Positions 9,426-18,852 of a stretch of DNA of 64,000 bases are shown piece by piece. Source of the stretch: Roseiarcus sp963732155 (GTDB taxonomy: Bacteria > Pseudomonadota > Alphaproteobacteria > Rhizobiales > Beijerinckiaceae). Numbering within the stretch: the stretch's first letter is position 1; every line of letters starts with the position of its first letter. The DNA lies in NCBI GenBank assembly GCA_963732155.1, contig CAVSYB010000007.1, positions 124,001 to 188,000 on the forward strand. The letters run 5' to 3'. A model generated the notes under the pieces. It did no database searches. It was not told the origin of the DNA and was given only the letters and a program-made list of their open reading frames with translations. The translations under genes and the position numbers were made by a program.

Positions 9426-9610
9426 CGCGACCCCTGACCTCGCGTTTTTGCGCCCGATTTGATAATCACGACGCCGGTCGGAGCGCTCGCCGTCGATCGG
9501 CGGTCCCGGCCGGCGGCGCGTCCCGCGCTATCTCATATGGGCCGCGGCGGCCGTTGTCATGCGCGTCGCGGCGAGGAAATCAACGTCTGAAGGCGAGATC
9601 GGGGCCCGGC

Positions 9611-10294
9611 ATGATCGATGAACCTCCGCTGCTGACGATCGCCCGCAGGATCGAGCGGCCCGACTGGGACCTCGTCCAGCGCTTCGCCGGCGTGCCGATG
9701 AGCTTCATCTGCGACGCGATGGGCGGCCGCGGCGCGCTCGACTGGCGCATCAAGCCGATCGCCATGACGTCGGTTCTCGGCGTCGCCCTCACCTGCCAGT
9801 GCGGACCGGCCGACGTGCTGCCGCTGCAGGCGGCCGTCGCGCAAAGCGGCCCGGGCGACGTCATCGTCGCCGCCAACGGCGGCTACACCGGCGCGGCGGT
9901 GGTCGGCGACCTGCTGCTCGGCATCGCAAAAAATCGCGGCGTCGTCGGCTTCGTCACCGATGGCCTCATCCGCGACCGCGCCGAGATCGAGGCGCTCGGA
10001 CTGCCGGTCTATGGCGCGGGCGTCTGCCCGAATTCGCCGCACAGCCGGGGACCGGGCACCGTCGGGCTGCCGGTGGTCTGCGGCGGACGCACGGTGTCGT
10101 CGGGCGACGTCGTCGTCGGCGACGGCGACGGCGTCGTCGCCGTGCCGCGATCGCAGATCGCCGAAGTGCTCGACAGTCTGGAGAAAGTGAAAGCCGCCGA
10201 GGCGAAGATGCTCGACCGCGTGCGCGCCGGTCTGAGGGAAGTCGAGGCGGTGGCCGCGCTGCTGGCGGGCGACCGCGTCCGGCGCTGCGATTGA
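9611..10294 (+). CDS. RraA-like / 4-hydroxy-4-methyl-2-oxoglutarate aldolase-like protein
   Basis: A 227-residue member of the RraA/HMG-aldolase fold. The metal- and substrate-binding region is visible as GDVIVAANGGYTGAAVVGDLL and VGFVTDGLIRDRAEI, where the RD pair and the preceding Asp are conserved. Members cleave or decarboxylate short 2-oxo diacids; the RNase E-inhibiting RraA role is unlikely in this catabolic context. The ATG at 9611 was chosen because family similarity begins there; the upstream frame extension has no family character. It is first in a tight four-gene run. Confidence 0.88.
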   Translation: MIDEPPLLTIARRIERPDWDLVQRFAGVPMSFICDAMGGRGALDWRIKPIAMTSVLGVALTCQCGPADVLPLQAAVAQSGPGDVIVAANGGYTGAAVVGDLLLGIAKNRGVVGFVTDGLIRDRAEIEALGLPVYGAGVCPNSPHSRGPGTVGLPVVCGGRTVSSGDVVVGDGDGVVAVPRSQIAEVLDSLEKVKAAEAKMLDRVRAGLREVEAVAALLAGDRVRRCD

Positions 10295-10311
10295 TCGGGG
10301 GCTCCGCAATC

Positions 10312-11169
10312 ATGATCGACTTTCCCGTCATCGACTCGCATGTGCATCTGCTCGACCAGAAGCGCTTCGGCTACGCCTGGGCGGCCGGCGCTCCGGCGCT
10401 GAAACGCGACTGGACGCCGGACGATCTGGCGGCGGCGGCCAGGCCCTATGCGATCGACGGCTTGGTGTTCGTCGAGGTCGACGTCGACGCCGGGCGTCAT
10501 CTCGACGAGGCGCAATGGATCGAAAGCCTCGCCGGGACCGACCGGCGGGTCATGGGATGCGTCGCCTGCCTGCCGCTCGAGCGCGGCGCGGCGATCGAGC
10601 CGGAGGTCGATCGGCTCGCCAGGCTCCCCGTCGTGCGCGGCGTGCGGCGCCTCATCCAGAATCAGCCCGATCCGGAATATGTGCTGCGCCCGGACTTCCT
10701 CGAAGCGATCAGGCTGCTGCCCAAGCGCCGTCTCTCGTTCGACGTCTGCGTCTTCCACCATCAACTGCCGAACACGCTGGAGATGATGCGCCGCTGCCCG
10801 GAAGTCTCGTTCGTCCTCGATCACATCGGCAAGCCGGGCGTCAAGGCCGGGCTGATCGATCCCTGGCGGCGGCACATTCGCGAAATGGCCGCGCTGCCCA
10901 ATGTCGTGTGCAAGCTTTCCGGGGTCACCACCGAAGCCGATCATGCGTCGTGGAGCCGCGAGCAGTTGCGCCCCTACATCGACCATGTGATCGAGAGCTT
11001 CGGCGTCGACCGCGTGATGTACGGCGGCGACTGGCCGGTGTCGGAACTGGCCGGCCGCTATCCGCAATGGCTCGAGACGCTCGATTGGGCGACCGCCCAA
11101 CTGACGCGCGCCGAGAAGCGCAAGCTGTTTCGCGACAACGCCATCAAGGCGTATCGGCTGACCGTCTGA
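10312..11169 (+). CDS. Amidohydrolase 2 family (lactonase-like TIM barrel)
   Basis: A 285-residue TIM-barrel hydrolase of the amidohydrolase-related family that includes 2-pyrone-4,6-dicarboxylate lactonase and fuconolactonase. The metal-ligand motif IDSHVHLLD is at the N-terminus; FVLDHIGKPG, KLSGVTTEAD and YGGDWP follow in the usual places. It begins 17 bases after the RraA-like gene, and its stop overlaps the next start by one base (TGATG), so it is co-translated with the alpha-hydroxy-acid oxidase. A lactone-opening step in aldonate or aromatic-acid breakdown is plausible but not proven. Confidence 0.9.
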   Translation: MIDFPVIDSHVHLLDQKRFGYAWAAGAPALKRDWTPDDLAAAARPYAIDGLVFVEVDVDAGRHLDEAQWIESLAGTDRRVMGCVACLPLERGAAIEPEVDRLARLPVVRGVRRLIQNQPDPEYVLRPDFLEAIRLLPKRRLSFDVCVFHHQLPNTLEMMRRCPEVSFVLDHIGKPGVKAGLIDPWRRHIREMAALPNVVCKLSGVTTEADHASWSREQLRPYIDHVIESFGVDRVMYGGDWPVSELAGRYPQWLETLDWATAQLTRAEKRKLFRDNAIKAYRLTV

Positions 11170-12332
11170 TGGAGGCGGCGACGCTGCAACGTCGCGGATA
11201 CAGCGTCAGGGCGCTTCGGGAAATGGCGCGCCGGCGCCTGCCGCGCATGGTGTTCGACATGGTCGACGGCGCGGCGGGCGACGAGATCACCATGCGCCGC
11301 AACGAGGCCGCGCTCGCCGAGATATCGTTTGCGCCCCGACTGCTGGCGGGCGCGCCGCGGCGCGATCAGAGCGTCGAGCTGCTCGGATTGAAACTGCCCT
11401 CGCCGGTGATCGTCGGGCCGACCGGCCTCGCCGGGCTGCTGTGGCCCGGCGCCGAACTCGCCGCGGCGCGGGCGGCGGCGCGGTTCGGCGCGGTCTACAC
11501 CACCAGCCATGCCTCGACCGCCACCATCGAAGCGATCGGCGCCGCCGCCGCCGGCCCCAAATGGATGCAGGTCTTTCTGTTCAAGGACCGCGGCATCACC
11601 GCCGAATTCGCGGCGCGCGCCAAAAAGGCCGGTTATCACGGCCTCGTGCTCACCGTCGACAACCAGGTGACCGCCGGCCGCGACCGCGACATGCGCAACG
11701 GCATGACGTTTCCGCTGCGCTTCGGCCCCCGCAGTCTTTGGGATTTTGCGCGCCATCCCGGCTGGCTGCTTCGCATGGCGCAGACGCCGCGCCCGACTTT
11801 CGTCAATTACGGGGCGCGCGGCGCCGGCGGCGCCTTCGGCCGGCTGATGAGCGAGCAATTGGACCCCGACGTCGGCTGGCGCGACGTCGAATGGCTGCGC
11901 GGGCAGTGGTCGGGACCGCTGCTGATCAAGGGACTGTTGCATCCCGACGAGGCGCGCGGCGCCCAGCAGCGCGGCGCCGACGCGGTCATCGTCTCCAACC
12001 ACGGCGGCCGGCAGCTCGACGGCGCCCTCGCCTCGATCGTCGCATTGCCGCCGATCGTCGAGGCGGTCGGCGGCAAGATTCCGGTGCTGATCGACGGCGG
12101 CTTCCGCCGCGGCGTCGACGTGGTCAAGGCGCTGGCGCTCGGCGCGCGCGCCGTGCTGATCGGCCGGCCGCATCTGTGGGGCGTCGCCTGCGCCGGCGAA
12201 GAGGGCGTGCATTGGACGCTCGAATTGTTCCGCCGCGAAATCGATCGCGCGATGGCGCTCGGCGGCTGGGACAGCCTCGCCGCGCTCGATCGCGGCGTTC
12301 TTCGCAACTTGCCCGCCTCGACCGAGGATTGA
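11169..12332 (+). CDS. FMN-dependent alpha-hydroxy-acid oxidizing protein
   Basis: A 387-residue (S)-2-hydroxy-acid dehydrogenase/oxidase of the LldD/glycolate oxidase family. Visible signatures are the catalytic SNHGGRQLDG motif, where His is the base and Arg binds the carboxylate, and the FMN phosphate-binding IDGGFRRGVDVVKALALGA. It oxidises a 2-hydroxy acid to the 2-oxo acid; the exact substrate is not set by the sequence. Its start overlaps the amidohydrolase stop. It probably acts with the neighbouring lactonase-like and aldolase-like enzymes in one pathway. Confidence 0.93.
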   Translation: MEAATLQRRGYSVRALREMARRRLPRMVFDMVDGAAGDEITMRRNEAALAEISFAPRLLAGAPRRDQSVELLGLKLPSPVIVGPTGLAGLLWPGAELAAARAAARFGAVYTTSHASTATIEAIGAAAAGPKWMQVFLFKDRGITAEFAARAKKAGYHGLVLTVDNQVTAGRDRDMRNGMTFPLRFGPRSLWDFARHPGWLLRMAQTPRPTFVNYGARGAGGAFGRLMSEQLDPDVGWRDVEWLRGQWSGPLLIKGLLHPDEARGAQQRGADAVIVSNHGGRQLDGALASIVALPPIVEAVGGKIPVLIDGGFRRGVDVVKALALGARAVLIGRPHLWGVACAGEEGVHWTLELFRREIDRAMALGGWDSLAALDRGVLRNLPASTED

Positions 12333-12478
12333 CCGCCCGCCATGAATCATTCCCGCGATCGGCGAATCGACCTTCCCGTCCGCCTCGTTCGGCAATCCTG
12401 GAGATCCGCCATCCGGCGCGCCGCCGAAAATCGAGGGCCGTTCGGCGACCGCGTCGGCGAGGGGAGGCTGGCGCGATC

Positions 12479-13468
12479 ATGCGCGTAGCGGTCCTCGGCG
12501 CGGGCGCGATGGGCGCAATCTTCGGATCGGCGTTCGCGCGCGCCGGCGCCGAAGTGGCGTTTTTCGACAAGCGACCGGACGTGGTCGAGGCGATCCAATC
12601 GACCGGCCTCGTGCTCGAGGGAGTTCTGGGCGCGACCACCGCCCGCTACTTCGCCACGACGCGCGCCGCCGAGCTTGCCCCCGTCGACCTGGCGCTCGTC
12701 CTCGTCGATTCGACGGCGACCGCGGCGGCGGCGGAGGTCGCGGCGGCGCGCCTCGCCAGCGGCGGCTGCGCGCTCACCTTGCAGAACGGCATCGGCAACT
12801 GGGAGGCGCTGGCGGCCCGGCTCGGCCGTGAGCGGGTGCTCGCCGGCTCCACCTACAACAGCGGCGCCGGCCTCGGCCCCGGGCGCGCGCGCCACACCAA
12901 CCTCGGGCCGACCATCCTCGGCGAAATCGACGGCGCTGTGTCGGATCGCGCGCGCGAAATCGCCCGGCTTCTCGAGACGGCCGGGCTGCCGGTCGAGGTC
13001 TCCGACAATGTTCAGGGGCACGTCTGGAGCAAGTTCGTGCACAATTGCGCCATCAATCCGGTGAGCGCGGTGACGCGCCTCAGACCCGGAGAGATCGCGC
13101 GCACGCCGGCCGCGGCGGCCCTGCTCGACCAGATCCTCGACGAAATCCTCGCCGTGGCGGCGCGCGCGGAAATCCGCCTGCCGGAGGCCGACCCGCGCGC
13201 CCAACTCCGCGACCACTGCTGGGAGCGCTACAACCGCCCCTCGATGTTGCAACATCTGGAGAGCGGACGCGGCACCGAGATCGACGCGCTCAACGGCGCG
13301 CTGGTGGCCCTGGCGCGAAAGCTCGGCGTCCCGGTCCCCGTCAACGAGGCGATCGTGCGGATCGTGAAGGCGCTGGAGGCCTCGACCGGCCGGCGCGGCG
13401 CGCCGCTCGATGAATCGACCCTGGAGGAGGCTGCGCGACGCGCGCCGCGCGGCGACGCCTGGGGCTGA
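12479..13468 (+). CDS. 2-dehydropantoate 2-reductase family protein
   Basis: A 329-residue NADPH-dependent reductase of the PanE/ApbA family. The Rossmann motif VLGAGAMGAIFG, the LQNGIGN motif and KFVHNCAINPVSAVTRL (with the conserved Lys and Asn) are all visible. The family reduces ketopantoate, but many paralogues in catabolic clusters act on other 2-oxo acids. Its position 146 bases behind a hydroxy-acid oxidase suggests such a role rather than pantothenate synthesis. The ATG at 12479 follows GGGGAGG at a somewhat long spacing. Confidence 0.9.
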   Translation: MRVAVLGAGAMGAIFGSAFARAGAEVAFFDKRPDVVEAIQSTGLVLEGVLGATTARYFATTRAAELAPVDLALVLVDSTATAAAAEVAAARLASGGCALTLQNGIGNWEALAARLGRERVLAGSTYNSGAGLGPGRARHTNLGPTILGEIDGAVSDRAREIARLLETAGLPVEVSDNVQGHVWSKFVHNCAINPVSAVTRLRPGEIARTPAAAALLDQILDEILAVAARAEIRLPEADPRAQLRDHCWERYNRPSMLQHLESGRGTEIDALNGALVALARKLGVPVPVNEAIVRIVKALEASTGRRGAPLDESTLEEAARRAPRGDAWG

Positions 13469-13582
13469 GGGACGACGATGACTTTTAGTTGATCGGCCGT
13501 GCGGGTGAAACGCCTTGGCGCGCCGCACTGGGGCGCCTATCGTCGAGCGTTGGAAAGCGGGATTCCTTTTCCTGGGGGACAG

Positions 13583-13822
13583 ATGCCGACGCCGAAGATT
13601 GCCCAGAAAGCGCCCTATCCGGTTCAGCTCGAGGCTGGAAAGACCTATTATTGGTGCGCTTGCGGCGAATCGAAGAACCAGCCGTTCTGCGACGGTTCGC
13701 ACAAGACGACGCCGTTCAAACCGGTGCCTCACACCGCGGAGAAAGCCGGCGCGGCCTATTTCTGCGGATGCAAGCAGACGGCTCATCCGGTTCTCTGCGA
13801 CGGAACCCACCGGACGCTGTAA
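13583..13822 (+). CDS. Double CDGSH-type iron-sulfur protein
   Basis: A 79-residue protein with two CDGSH-type 2Fe-2S motifs: WCACGESKNQPFCDGSHK and FCGCKQTAHPVLCDGTHR, the second with Thr in place of Ser. Each should bind one 2Fe-2S cluster through three Cys and one His. The ATG at 13583 follows GGGGGA at short spacing and begins the family-like sequence. Such small proteins are thought to act in iron-sulfur or redox homeostasis. It stands alone between the reductase and a phosphatase gene. Confidence 0.9.
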   Translation: MPTPKIAQKAPYPVQLEAGKTYYWCACGESKNQPFCDGSHKTTPFKPVPHTAEKAGAAYFCGCKQTAHPVLCDGTHRTL

Positions 13823-13914
13823 ACCGCCCGTTCCGCCGCCGGATCGCGCGACGGCTCGCCTTCGACGGCGCCGGCGGTTCGCCGCCGCCGCGCGCTTGTG
13901 ATAAGGGCTCGGCG

Positions 13915-14496
13915 ATGAAGCCTTCCGCCTTTTCGTCTTTAACCATCTGCGGGCTCGACGAACTCGACGGGCACAGCGGCCGGGGCGTCACCCACGTCCT
14001 GTCGATTCTCGATCCGGGCTGGCCGGAGCCGGCGGCGTTCTTCGCCTTCGAGCCGCACCGCCGCGCCACATTGTATTTCCACGACGCGATCGAGCCCGCG
14101 CCCGACGTCGTGCTGCCGCAAATCGCCGACGTCGAACGCATCCTGGCGTTCGGCCGCGACAACGGCGACGACCTCGGCCACCTGCTCATCCATTGCCATG
14201 CCGGCATCTCGCGTTCGACCGCGGCGATGCTGATGATTCTGGCGCAGGCGTTCGCTGAGGAGGACGAGCGCGCCGTCGTCGAACGGCTGGTGCAGACCCG
14301 GCCGCAGGCCTGGCCGAACTCGCTGATGGTGAGCATCGCCGACGATCTGCTCGGACGCGGCGGCCGCCTGAGCGCCGCGGCGAGCGAGGTCTATGCGCAG
14401 CGCCTGGCGGCGCGCCCCGAGCTCGCCGAGGTCATGCGCCGGCTCGGCCGCGCGCGCGAGATCGAACTCGCTCTGGCGGCCCCGGGCGTGAAGTGA
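13915..14496 (+). CDS. Cysteine-based protein tyrosine phosphatase-like protein
   Basis: A 193-residue protein whose P-loop, HCHAGISRSTAA, fits the HCx5R signature of tyrosine/dual-specificity phosphatases, with Cys94 as nucleophile. The upstream GVTHVLSILDPG segment resembles the core strand of the family in alphaproteobacterial homologues. A general acid Asp cannot be placed with certainty. Start chosen at ATG 13915. The target is unknown. Confidence 0.85.
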   Translation: MKPSAFSSLTICGLDELDGHSGRGVTHVLSILDPGWPEPAAFFAFEPHRRATLYFHDAIEPAPDVVLPQIADVERILAFGRDNGDDLGHLLIHCHAGISRSTAAMLMILAQAFAEEDERAVVERLVQTRPQAWPNSLMVSIADDLLGRGGRLSAAASEVYAQRLAARPELAEVMRRLGRAREIELALAAPGVK

Positions 14497-14589
14497 ACGA
14501 ACTTCCTGACGAAGCAACAGGCGCGCCGACGAGAGGCGGCGTGTCGCCGCTCCCTCGACCGCTCGTCCTGCGCACGCGGCCGGCCGGCC

Positions 14590-14922
14590 TCAGCGGGTCG
14601 CCGCGAGATAGTCGATGATCGTCTTGGCGTCGTTGTCGGCGATCGGCGCGCCGAACGTCTTGATCATCTTCGTCACTTCGGCGGCCCAGAATTCCTTGCC
14701 GAAATTTGCGCCCGTCGGCTGCGTATTGATGTAGTCGGCCGAATGGCAAGTCAGGCAATTGTTCTGCGCCGCCTCGACGCCCGGGCCGGCCTTGAACGCC
14801 GCGACCTCTTCCGGCAGTTCGATTCTGACCGGCGCGCTCGACGCCGGCGCGCCAAGGACAAGGGCGAGCGCCGCCAGCCAAGCGGCGACGACCGACCGAG
14901 CCCGAGCCTCGCCTTGTCGCAT
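14590..14922 (-). CDS. sorB: Sulfite dehydrogenase cytochrome c subunit
   Basis: A 110-residue periplasmic cytochrome c with an N-terminal signal segment (VVAAWLAALALVLGAPASSA) and one haem-binding motif, CLTCH. It lies 18 bases downstream of sorA, the arrangement of sulfite:cytochrome c oxidoreductase SorAB, where SorB takes electrons from the molybdenum subunit. The length and the motif VTKMIKTFGAPI fit SorB. Confidence 0.9.
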   Translation of the reverse strand: MRQGEARARSVVAAWLAALALVLGAPASSAPVRIELPEEVAAFKAGPGVEAAQNNCLTCHSADYINTQPTGANFGKEFWAAEVTKMIKTFGAPIADNDAKTIIDYLAATR

Positions 14923-14940
14923 GATCGCTCCCCTACCGTC

Positions 14941-16206
14941 TCAGACGGCGCTGACTTTGACCGTTTCGACGACGTTGCGCATGTATCCGGCCGGATTCCA
15001 CAGCGCGGCGTCGGGTTGCGACTGACCAATGCGGTTGATCGCGCGTGATTTCAGGACGTGGTCGCCGGCGGCCAGCGACACGCTCGCCTGAAATTCGCGG
15101 AACGAATACTTGCCGAGATCCGCGCCGAGCTGCGCGGCGACCCAGGCGGCGCCGCCGTCGGCCGACACCAGGACATCGCTGACGCCATAGCCGCCGTCGA
15201 AAGCGACGCCCCTGATCAAGGTCGGCGCGCCCGCCTTCACCGTGGCGCCGTCGGCGAGGTTGGTGATGAACGAGCGCACGTTGAAGCGATCGATCGGGGC
15301 GCTCGAGGCGACCTTCGCGCCCGGCTCGACGCAGGCGCAGGGGTTCGCCGGGACGCGATAGGCGCTCTTCATCCAGAAGCCGTCGAACAATGTATCGATC
15401 ACCGTGATTTCGTTGAGATGCTTGACCCAGTAGGTCCCGTAGCAGCCGGGGACGACGAGCCGCAGCGGATAGCCGTTCAGCATGGGAAGGTCCGCGCCGT
15501 TCATCGCGTAGGCGAGCATGACCTCGCCGTCGCGCGCATGATCGATGTCGAGCGCCTTGATGAAATCGGGCGTGGCTTCGAGCACGGGTTCGTCGAGGCC
15601 GTTGAAAGTCGCCTGTTTCGCGCCCGCCTGCACCCCCGCCATCTCGAGCACGGCCTTCAGGGCGACGCCCTTCCACCGCGCATTGCCCATCAGGCCGTTT
15701 CCCGCCTGGCCGCCGGCGACGCGCGGCAGGAAGAATCCGCGACCGTTGCCCGAACATTGGTTGACGGCGACCACTTCCACCGGCGCCATCGCCTTGATGT
15801 CGGCGAGCGACAATTTCAGGGGCCTGTCCACCTTGCCTTTGACTTCGAGCGTGAATTTATCGGGATCGACCGCCAGTGGAATGTCGGCGAGGTGGTAGCG
15901 CACGAAAAAGGCGTCGTTGGGCGTGATGACGCCTTCATCGAAGATCGAGAACGGCGTCTCGAGCTGCGGCGGCCGCGTCGTCAGCCGCAGCAGCTTGCGC
16001 TTTTGCGGATATTGCACGAGAGGCCTTTCGCCATTGGCGAAGGGCAGCGTCAGGCTCTCCAGCGCCAAACCCTTCGCCGATCCCGCGATGGCGGCGCCGC
16101 CGAGCGCCGCCGCGCCGCCTTGAATGAGCTGTCGTCGATGCAACACAGGCGGCTCGCCTCCGGTTGTTTCGGACGCCCGCCGCAGACCCGAAAGGCGGAG
16201 CGACAT
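14941..16206 (-). CDS. sorA: Sulfite dehydrogenase molybdopterin subunit
   Basis: A 421-residue periplasmic molybdenum enzyme that oxidises sulfite to sulfate. A Tat signal is visible (LHRRQLIQGGAAALGGAAIAG). The molybdopterin domain carries VAVNQCSGNGRGFF, whose Cys is the expected Mo ligand, followed by ARWKGV and GCYGTYWVKHLNEI; the C-terminal dimerisation domain contains VSADGGAAW. The start at 16206 gives the shortest form with a full Tat signal; an in-frame ATG at 16248 would add 14 mostly hydrophobic residues, and neither has a clear Shine-Dalgarno. The following cytochrome gene completes the SorAB pair. Confidence 0.93.
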   Translation of the reverse strand: MSLRLSGLRRASETTGGEPPVLHRRQLIQGGAAALGGAAIAGSAKGLALESLTLPFANGERPLVQYPQKRKLLRLTTRPPQLETPFSIFDEGVITPNDAFFVRYHLADIPLAVDPDKFTLEVKGKVDRPLKLSLADIKAMAPVEVVAVNQCSGNGRGFFLPRVAGGQAGNGLMGNARWKGVALKAVLEMAGVQAGAKQATFNGLDEPVLEATPDFIKALDIDHARDGEVMLAYAMNGADLPMLNGYPLRLVVPGCYGTYWVKHLNEITVIDTLFDGFWMKSAYRVPANPCACVEPGAKVASSAPIDRFNVRSFITNLADGATVKAGAPTLIRGVAFDGGYGVSDVLVSADGGAAWVAAQLGADLGKYSFREFQASVSLAAGDHVLKSRAINRIGQSQPDAALWNPAGYMRNVVETVKVSAV

Positions 16207-16318
16207 CGTATAGGCCGCTACGAAGAGCGCCAGAGTGGCGAAGCGCATGATCGCGCCGCGCAAGGCTCCCGCCGCATGTGGGCGGTCGTCGTCAAGTTCG
16301 CGCGATCGCCTTGGCGCG

Positions 16319-17536
16319 TCAATGCGCGACCGACATGACCTCGCCGCGCCGCTCCGGGCTGAAACGGATGACGACGATGATGGCGATTGCGACGATCCCG
16401 GTGACCACCGCAAGGGCGAAACTATAGTCGCCGCCCGACAATTCGGCGATCTTGGCCTGGAACGGGCCGTTGAAGGAGGCGAGGAAATTGCCGGCCTGAT
16501 AGACGAAACCCGGCAATGTCGCGCGCACCGGACCCGGCGACAGCTCGTTGAGATGGGCGGGAATGACCCCCCATGCGCCCTGAACGCTGATCTGCATGAC
16601 GAAGGCGCCGACCGCGAGCAGGAAGGGCGTCGACGAATAGGCCCATAGCGGCAGCGCCGGCAGCGCGATGAGCGAGGCGATGGTGATCGCATTGACGCGG
16701 CCGATCCTCTCCGACAAATGGCCGAAGAACAGCCCGCCGACGATCGCGCCGAGATTGGCGACGATGCTGATCCAGCTCACCGTCGTGTGATCGAAACCGT
16801 GCTGTTTCTGGAGGAACGCCGGATAGAGGTCCTGCGTGCCGTGGCTGAACAGGTTGAAGCACATCATCAGCAACACCGCGTAGAGCGCCACCCGCCAATT
16901 GTCGCGCAACGTCTCGATCAGGCTCGGCTTGGGGCTCTTGCGCGCTTCGGCGAAGGCCGGGGACTCCGGCACATGGCTGCGCACGAACAGCACGACCAGC
17001 GCCGGAAGGACGCTGAGCAGGAACATCGCGCGCCAGCCGATGGTGAAATCGCCGATCTTCAGTTGATAGAACAGGCCATAGGCGATCGCGGCGAGCAGAT
17101 AGCCGGCGGGATAGCCGCATTGCAGGATGCCGGAGACCGCGCCGCGCGCCTGCGGGGGAATCGATTCCATCGCCAGCGAGCTGCCGAGCCCCCATTCGCC
17201 GCCCATCGCCACGCCGAACAGCGCGCGCAGCGCCAGGAACGTCCACAGGCTCGGCGCGAAGGCGGCGAGCGCCCCGATCACCGAATAGGAGACGATGTCG
17301 AGCATGAGGATCGGCTTGCGGCCGAACCGGTCGCCGAGCCGCCCGAAGATGAAGGCGCCGACGAAGCGCATGGCGAGCGTGAGGGTCACCGCATAGACGA
17401 CTCCCGACACCTCGACGTCGAATTCCTTGGCGATGTCGGTCAGCAGGAAGACGAGGAGGAAGAAGTCGAACGCGTCGAGCATCCAGCCGAGGAACGCGGC
17501 GATGACGGTCTTCCTCTGCGCGCTTGTCAAATTCAC
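16319..17536 (-). CDS. MFS transporter, metabolite:H+ symporter (sialate/lactate carrier type)
   Basis: A 405-residue inner-membrane carrier with about 12 hydrophobic segments. The family motif between TM2 and TM3 is GRLGDRFGRKP, and the N-terminus AFLGWMLDAFDFFLLVFLL is typical of the NanT/JEN1 carboxylate symporter group. It starts at a GTG at 17536 behind AAGGGGGGAACAAC. The next gene on the same strand, upstream, encodes a sialate-esterase-like enzyme, which hints at uptake of an acidic sugar or carboxylate, but this is inference. Confidence 0.92.
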   Translation of the reverse strand: MNLTSAQRKTVIAAFLGWMLDAFDFFLLVFLLTDIAKEFDVEVSGVVYAVTLTLAMRFVGAFIFGRLGDRFGRKPILMLDIVSYSVIGALAAFAPSLWTFLALRALFGVAMGGEWGLGSSLAMESIPPQARGAVSGILQCGYPAGYLLAAIAYGLFYQLKIGDFTIGWRAMFLLSVLPALVVLFVRSHVPESPAFAEARKSPKPSLIETLRDNWRVALYAVLLMMCFNLFSHGTQDLYPAFLQKQHGFDHTTVSWISIVANLGAIVGGLFFGHLSERIGRVNAITIASLIALPALPLWAYSSTPFLLAVGAFVMQISVQGAWGVIPAHLNELSPGPVRATLPGFVYQAGNFLASFNGPFQAKIAELSGGDYSFALAVVTGIVAIAIIVVIRFSPERRGEVMSVAH

Positions 17537-17658
17537 GTTGTTCCCCCCTTGACCGGCTGTTCGACGATCGCCGCCGTTTGGCCGTCATGTTGCGCCCGAT
17601 CCGCCGCCGCTGGCAAGCGCGCCCTTCGACGACGCGGCCGTGAGTTCGCCGCGCCGGT

Positions 17659-18579
17659 TCACCGCCGCAGGATGTCCAGCCAGCGGCTGGCGAAAATCTC
17701 CTGGCCGGACGCCGAGAAATGCACGCCATCGTAACGATCGAGCGGCGAAATATCGGCGTCGGTGTCCGGCCCGGCGAAAATCGTCTTGCCGTCCGGCAGC
17801 TTCGCCTGCGCAAGGGCGACCGGATTGTCCCTTCGCCACTGGCCGGCGTTCGCATAGTTCGGGTCGAGCCGGTCGACCGGGCCGTAGCTCGCCCGCGAGA
17901 CATAGACCGGCGCGGCGACCTTCGCCGCCCTGAGCGTCGCGACGATCGACCGGAACGCCGCAGAATAGGCGGCCTCGGTGGTCCCGGCGCCAAAATCGTT
18001 CTCGCCCTGATGCCAGAGAACATGGGTGATGGTGTAGACCGGCGCGACGCCGTCGACGACGTCGACGAGCATGCCGTTGAGGTCGCCGCCCGCGGCCCAT
18101 CGGCTGATCGGCGTCGCGCCGATCCCGGCGGGCACCAGGACCACCCGATCGAACAGCCCGGCGGCGACGAGCTTGTTGCCGAGCAGCGTCCACGATTCTC
18201 CATATTCGCCGGAGGCGCCGAGCAACGGCAATTCGGCGGCCACGCATTTCCCGCCGAAGAAATTGACGACCCGGCGGTCGACGGCGCGGTAGCGCTGCCC
18301 CTGATAGTTGGCGCTGTTGGACTGGCCGAACACCAACAGCACCGCGGTTCGCGGGGTCTGCGCGGGACAATCGACCGGCTGCTTGCCGGGAAAGCCGACA
18401 AGACGCCCGTACGCGTCGTAGAGCAGCGAACTGTGCGGCTCGCGCAGCTTGACCCCGCCGTCGGCGATCGTCGGGATCAGACCGCCGCTCCGATACTGCG
18501 TCCCGAGCAGGAACGAGCCGACCGGAACGCCGGCGGCGACGAGCATCGCGATCCCGATATTCAATCGACGAGACGCCAT
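17659..18579 (-). CDS. Sialate O-acetylesterase-like SGNH hydrolase, probably exported or membrane-anchored
   Basis: A 306-residue protein with an N-terminal hydrophobic segment (LNIGIAMLVAAGVPVGSFLL) and a SASA/SGNH hydrolase domain. The blocks are VFGQSNSANYQG (nucleophile Ser), VPAGIGATPISRW, LWHQGENDF and DGVHFSASGQ, the last containing the Asp and His of the triad. It would deacetylate a carbohydrate in the periplasm or at the membrane. The ATG at 18579 was preferred because the signal segment follows directly. It sits 122 bases upstream of the MFS gene on the same strand. Confidence 0.85.
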   Translation of the reverse strand: MASRRLNIGIAMLVAAGVPVGSFLLGTQYRSGGLIPTIADGGVKLREPHSSLLYDAYGRLVGFPGKQPVDCPAQTPRTAVLLVFGQSNSANYQGQRYRAVDRRVVNFFGGKCVAAELPLLGASGEYGESWTLLGNKLVAAGLFDRVVLVPAGIGATPISRWAAGGDLNGMLVDVVDGVAPVYTITHVLWHQGENDFGAGTTEAAYSAAFRSIVATLRAAKVAAPVYVSRASYGPVDRLDPNYANAGQWRRDNPVALAQAKLPDGKTIFAGPDTDADISPLDRYDGVHFSASGQEIFASRWLDILRR

Positions 18580-18852
18580 CGCGCGCTCCGCCAATGCCGA
18601 CCAACCTCGCCGCCCCTTAGTCATGTACCGCCGATCATGCGGCCGAACGATTTACGACTTGATTAAACGACCCTGGCGCGAGGGATTTTGTTCATTCCGC
18701 GCCAGGGTGAATCCCAAAGCCGGATGCGGGTTCGCGGATAGCGGTGAGAACCGGTTCTTGAAATCGTTCGTTCGGCCGTGCCACCTTCGGGCGCGGCGCG
18801 ACGCAGCGCCGATCCACAATCAGAGCCCGGCGCGGGCGGGAGGAGAACGGCC

